This document shows, one piece after another, positions 43,001 through 46,127 of a DNA stretch of 46,127 nucleotides. The first letter of the stretch is position 1; each line of letters starts with the position of its first letter. The DNA is from an uncultured Sphingomonas sp. (GTDB lineage: Bacteria; Pseudomonadota; Alphaproteobacteria; Sphingomonadales; Sphingomonadaceae), in NCBI GenBank assembly GCA_913776045.1, contig CAJYOI010000014.1:1-46127 (forward strand), written 5' to 3'. The notes under the pieces were generated by a model that worked only from the letters and a program-made list of their open reading frames with translations, had not been told where the DNA came from and did no database searches. The position numbers and the translations under genes were made by a program.

Positions 43001-43069
43001 GTTTCCCGGCGAAGGCGGGGGGCCAGGTGCCAATCGCGTGAAACTGGACCCCGGCCTTCGCCGGGGAAC
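43001..43069. repeat. Imperfect palindromic repeat between convergent genes
   Basis: GTTTCCCGGCGAAGGC... (43001-43026) and ...GCCTTCGCCGGGGAAC (43044-43069) are inverted 26-nt arms with a few mismatches. It fills the space between the ends of the exported cyclophilin and the TlpA-like gene and may stop both. Confidence 0.7.
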
Positions 43070-43074
43070 AGGAA

Positions 43075-43680
43075 TTACTTTGCCTCGGCCAGCAACTTTG
43101 CCGCCTCGGCGCCCGTCCAGTCGTAATCACCGACCATTCGCCAGATCTCGCGACCGTCCGATCCGTAGAGGATGGTCGTCGGCAGCGTGGGCGTGACCTT
43201 CGGAATCCACGCCATCTTCGCATCGGTCCGCACGTCGAGCGTCGTCAGCCCCTTGCTCTGCACGAACGGCCCGACCTTGGCCGCGTCCATGTCCTGGCTG
43301 AGCGCGACAACCGTCAGCTTGCCCGCCTCGCGCTTCGCCAGCGCATCGAGGGTCGGCAGTTCCTTCACGCACGGTGCACACCACGTCGCCCACAGGTTGA
43401 GCAGCGCCGGCTTGCCGTTGAAGTCTGCCATCGAGCCCGTCTTGCCGGTCAGGTCGGCAAAAAAGTCGGCTGGTGCAACTTCGCCCTTGTGGCTGCGATC
43501 GACTTCGCGCGCGGTGGCCGCAGGCACGGTGTCGTTCGACGGTGCGACTTCGTCCGGGCTGACCTCGTCGGGGCCTTGGGCGGCATTAGCGACGTTTTCT
43601 TGTGCGGGGGCGCTCGATTGCCTATCGCAGCCGGCAACCGCGAGTGCGGCCAGAATGACAGGGTAGAGCGATACGCGCAT
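43075..43680 (-). CDS. TlpA-family thioredoxin-like lipoprotein
   Basis: From ATG 43680 the protein has 201 residues: a signal peptide with lipobox VAGC (about residues 16-19), an acidic linker (about 22-65) and a thioredoxin fold with the redox pair in [14 protein letters not shown] near residue 98. The cis-Pro lies in [10 protein letters not shown] near 158. Such proteins keep periplasmic cysteines reduced, for example in cytochrome c maturation. GGAGGA lies 6 nt before the ATG. That ATG overlaps the divergent argH ATG by 2 nt (CATG). Confidence 0.92.
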   Translation of the reverse strand: MRVSLYPVILAALAVAGCDRQSSAPAQENVANAAQGPDEVSPDEVAPSNDTVPAATAREVDRSHKGEVAPADFFADLTGKTGSMADFNGKPALLNLWATWCAPCVKELPTLDALAKREAGKLTVVALSQDMDAAKVGPFVQSKGLTTLDVRTDAKMAWIPKVTPTLPTTILYGSDGREIWRMVGDYDWTGAEAAKLLAEAK

Positions 43681-45064
43681 GAGTTCCTCCAACAGCATGT
43701 GGGGCGGCAGGTTCGCCGAAGGGCCCTCGGCGGTAATGCGCGCGATCAATGCCTCGATCCCGTTCGACAAGCAAATGTGGCGACAGGACATTGCGGGCTC
43801 AAAGGCGCATGTCGCGATGCTGGCCGAAACCGGCATCGTATCGCGCGAGGACGCCGACGCGATCACCGCGGGTCTTGAAAAGATCGCCGACGACTATGCG
43901 GCGAATGGCGTGCCGGAGGATCTGGCGCTCGAAGACATTCACATGCTGACCGAGGCACGGCTGGCCGAGGCGATCGGGACACCCGCGGGGCGCCTGCACA
44001 CCGCACGCAGCCGCAACGACCAGGTCGCAACCGACTTCCGCCTGTGGGTGCGCGACGCGATCGACGAGACGATGGTGGCCTTGGGCGCGTTGCTCGATGC
44101 GTTGATCGCGCGGGCAGACGAGCATGCCGATGCGGTGATGCCGGGCTTCACCCATCTGCAGAGCGCGCAGCCGGTAACCTTGGGCCATCACCTGATGGCG
44201 TATCACGACATGGTCGCGCGCGATCGGTCGCGCTTCGCCGACGCCCGTGCGCGGCTCAATCGGTGCCCGCTGGGCGCCGCGGCGCTGGCCGGCACCGGCT
44301 TCCCGATCGATCGCGAGATGACCGCAGCGGCGCTTGGCTTCGACGGACCTACGACCAACAGCCTCGATTCGGTTAGCGACCGCGACTTCGCGATCGAATA
44401 TCTGACCAGCGCCAGCCAGTGCGCGCTGCACCTCAGCCGCCTGGCCGAGGAATTCGTGCTGTGGGCGTCGCAACCGTTCGGGTTCGTCAGCTTGAGCGAC
44501 CAATGGTCGACCGGCAGCTCGATCATGCCGCAGAAGCGCAATCCCGATGCGGCCGAACTGGTGCGCGGCCATGCCGGGCGTATCCTCGGCTGCCAGACTG
44601 CGCTGATGGTGACGATGAAGGGCCTGCCGCTCGCCTATTCGAAGGACATGCAGGACGACAAACCGCCGGTGTTCGAGGCGCACGACCTGCTCGGCCTGTC
44701 GATCGCGGCGATGACCGGCATGGTCGAAAGCGCGACCTTCCGCACCGATCGCATGCGCGGCCTTGCCGAAAGCGGCTTCGCCACCGCGACCGATTTCGCG
44801 GACTGGCTGGTGCGCGAGGCGGGGCTGCCGTTCCGTGAGGCGCATCACGTCACGGGGCGCGCGGTGAAGCGCGCCGAAGAGCTGGGCGTGCGGCTCGACG
44901 AGCTGCCCTTTGCCGAATTTCAGGCGATCGACGCGCGGGTCAACGAAAGCCTGTACGACGTGCTGTCGGTCGACGCCTCGGTCGCCAGCCGGACGAGCTT
45001 CGGCGGCACCGCGCCTGCCAATGTGCGCGCCGCGATCCGGGCGGCGCGGGAGAGCCTGTCATGA
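43679..45064 (+). CDS. argH: Argininosuccinate lyase
   Basis: The 461-residue protein is a fumarase/aspartase-superfamily lyase that splits argininosuccinate into arginine and fumarate. [11 protein letters not shown] is the family N-terminus (ATG 43697 is an alternative start, ATG 43679 gives six more residues). [17 protein letters not shown] near residue 102, [14 protein letters not shown] near 155 and the signature [15 protein letters not shown] near 280 are intact. With ATG 43679 the start overlaps the divergent tlpA-like start. No good Shine-Dalgarno sequence is visible for either start. The next gene overlaps its stop by 4 nt. Confidence 0.96.
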   Translation: MSSSNSMWGGRFAEGPSAVMRAINASIPFDKQMWRQDIAGSKAHVAMLAETGIVSREDADAITAGLEKIADDYAANGVPEDLALEDIHMLTEARLAEAIGTPAGRLHTARSRNDQVATDFRLWVRDAIDETMVALGALLDALIARADEHADAVMPGFTHLQSAQPVTLGHHLMAYHDMVARDRSRFADARARLNRCPLGAAALAGTGFPIDREMTAAALGFDGPTTNSLDSVSDRDFAIEYLTSASQCALHLSRLAEEFVLWASQPFGFVSLSDQWSTGSSIMPQKRNPDAAELVRGHAGRILGCQTALMVTMKGLPLAYSKDMQDDKPPVFEAHDLLGLSIAAMTGMVESATFRTDRMRGLAESGFATATDFADWLVREAGLPFREAHHVTGRAVKRAEELGVRLDELPFAEFQAIDARVNESLYDVLSVDASVASRTSFGGTAPANVRAAIRAARESLS

Positions 45065-45294
45065 AGCGCCTGATTCCGCTCCTGGCTTTGGCGCTCGCCG
45101 GCTGCGGCGCCGCCAAGGAATTGCAGCCCGCGCCCGGCGCGACACTGCCGCCCGCCCCCTATGGCGCGACCGCGACGCCGACCGCGAACCAGTTGCTCAC
45201 CCCGACGACACAGCAGCGGCCGCAGCGCAGCGACGAACTGCTCAAACAGTCCGAAGCCCGCCGCAGCGACGAATTCGACCTCCCGCCGAACTGA
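45061..45294 (+). CDS. Small lipoprotein between argH and lysA
   Basis: The 77-residue protein has a lipoprotein signal with lipobox LAGC (residues 12-15) and a Pro/Thr/Gln-rich soluble tail. Its ATG overlaps the argH stop (ATGA). Small lipoproteins occupy this place in other alphaproteobacteria and resemble LptM/YifL-type proteins, which stabilise LptD in the outer membrane, but that role here is inferred from position and size only. lysA starts 7 bp after its stop. Confidence 0.82.
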   Translation: MKRLIPLLALALAGCGAAKELQPAPGATLPPAPYGATATPTANQLLTPTTQQRPQRSDELLKQSEARRSDEFDLPPN

Positions 45295-45301
45295 TACTTC
45301 C

Positions 45302-46127
45302 ATGAACCATTTCGATTATCGCGACGGCGTGCTCCACTGCGAGGACGTGCCGCTCACCCGCATCGCCGAAGAGGTGGGCACCCCCGTCTACGTCTATTCG
45401 ACCAACACCTTCCGCCGTCACGCGCAGGTGTTCCGCGAGGGGCTGAAGCATGTCGGCCGCATCCATCTGGCCTATGCGATCAAGGCCAATCCCAACCTCG
45501 CCGTGCTGCGCGTCCTTGCCGAAGAGGGCTATGGCGCCGACGTCGTCTCGGGTGGCGAGATGGCGCGCGCGCTGGCGGCGGGCATCCCGGCGGCGGACAT
45601 CGTCTTCTCCGGCGTCGGCAAGACGCGGGCCGAACTCGCCCGCGGGATCGATGCCGGTATCGGCCAGTTCAACCTGGAGCTGGAGGAAGAGGGCGTCGTC
45701 CTCGCCGCGCTAGCCGCCGAACGCGGGATCGCCGCGCCGGCGACGCTGCGCGTCAACCCGGACGTAGATGCCGGCACCCACGCCAAGATCTCGACGGGCA
45801 AGAAGGAAAACAAGTTCGGCGTGCCGATCGATCAGGCGCCCGCCATGTTCGATCGCCTCGCCGCGCTGCCGGGCATGAACCTGCGCGGCGTCGCCTGCCA
45901 TATCGGTAGCCAGCTGCTCGACCTGTCGCCGCTGGAGGCCGCCTATACGCGCATCGGCGCGCTCGTCGCGGAGCTGCGCGGCGCGGGCCACACCGTCACC
46001 CATGTCGATCTCGGCGGCGGCGTCGGCGTGCCTTACAAGGCGGGCGACGTCTCCCCCGACCTCGCCGATTACGGCGCGATGGTCGCGCGCGTCACGGCGG
46101 ACTGGGACGCGGAACTGATGTTCGAGC
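45302..46127 (+). CDS. lysA: Diaminopimelate decarboxylase, 5' part (runs off the window)
   Basis: Translation from ATG 45302 gives 275 residues without a stop before the window ends. The PLP lysine is in LAYAIKANPNLAVLR near residue 58. GADVVSGGEMARALAAG near 80, STGKKENKFG near 165, GVACHIGSQLLDLSP near 197 and THVDLGGGVGVPY near 236 are the expected motifs of group IV PLP decarboxylases of the LysA type. It makes lysine from meso-diaminopimelate. Together with argH and the small lipoprotein gene it forms an overlapping cluster. The C-terminal domain is beyond the window. Confidence 0.95.
   Translation, partial: MNHFDYRDGVLHCEDVPLTRIAEEVGTPVYVYSTNTFRRHAQVFREGLKHVGRIHLAYAIKANPNLAVLRVLAEEGYGADVVSGGEMARALAAGIPAADIVFSGVGKTRAELARGIDAGIGQFNLELEEEGVVLAALAAERGIAAPATLRVNPDVDAGTHAKISTGKKENKFGVPIDQAPAMFDRLAALPGMNLRGVACHIGSQLLDLSPLEAAYTRIGALVAELRGAGHTVTHVDLGGGVGVPYKAGDVSPDLADYGAMVARVTADWDAELMFE

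Overview
The window looks like ordinary chromosome of an alphaproteobacterium of the Sphingomonadaceae (Sphingomonas or a close relative). I infer this from the high G+C with strongly GC3-biased codons, a SWFGD/DUF2171 protein and DUF4893, DUF5694, DUF1489 and DUF983 proteins. The gene orders ctaB-ctaG-ctaE-DUF983-SURF1-thrC, rodZ-cpoB-tilS-ftsH and argH-lipoprotein-lysA also fit, as do the many short palindromic repeats between genes. No database search was possible, so the placement rests on recognition alone.

Layout. 0-5.5 kb: DEAD-box RNA helicase, tRNA-Ala(CGC), a low-complexity SWFGD/DUF2171 protein, an EamA transporter and a membrane-anchored zinc peptidase. 5.6-13.4 kb: lipid and carbon metabolism (patatin-like hydrolase, 3-hydroxybutyrate dehydrogenase, DUF4893 lipoprotein, SDR, acyl-CoA dehydrogenase), then pyrD and gamma-glutamyltransferase. 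13.5-20.3 kb: long-chain acyl-CoA ligase, a coiled-coil/outer-membrane-like protein, a DUF5694 TraB/TIKI-like protein, a Bcr/CflA transporter, an extremely acidic small protein, a broken YdeI-like gene and a small exported protein. 20.4-24.0 kb: a cytochrome aa3 oxidase assembly cluster (ctaB, a 45-codon membrane peptide, ctaG, ctaE, DUF983, SURF1) without subunits I and II. 24.2-26.5 kb: thrC and an rRNA-type methyltransferase. 26.6-34.9 kb: a leftward run of ftsH, tilS, cpoB, rodZ-like, ptsP and a lipoprotein gene.

34.9-39.9 kb is the most accessory-looking part. It holds an HNH-like gene with an in-frame TAA, a 58-codon ribbon-helix-helix-like ORF that seems to start with CTG overlapping the nitronate monooxygenase stop, an amino-acid permease, a yjbQ gene with an in-frame TAA at a conserved tyrosine position, a lower-GC orphan gene whose start lies in a perfect inverted repeat, and a helix-turn-helix protein resembling terminase small subunits. 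39.9-46.1 kb returns to housekeeping genes: two cyclophilins, mgtE, DUF1489, a TlpA-like thioredoxin whose start codon overlaps the divergent argH start, a small lipoprotein and the 5' part of lysA.

I found no CRISPR array, complete transposon, prophage or clearly new defence system. The observations most worth following up are the interrupted genes (two with single in-frame TAA codons in otherwise intact reading frames), the CTG-initiated small ORF, the overlapping divergent starts of argH and tlpA, the low-complexity and acidic proteins, and the variety of palindromic repeat families between genes.
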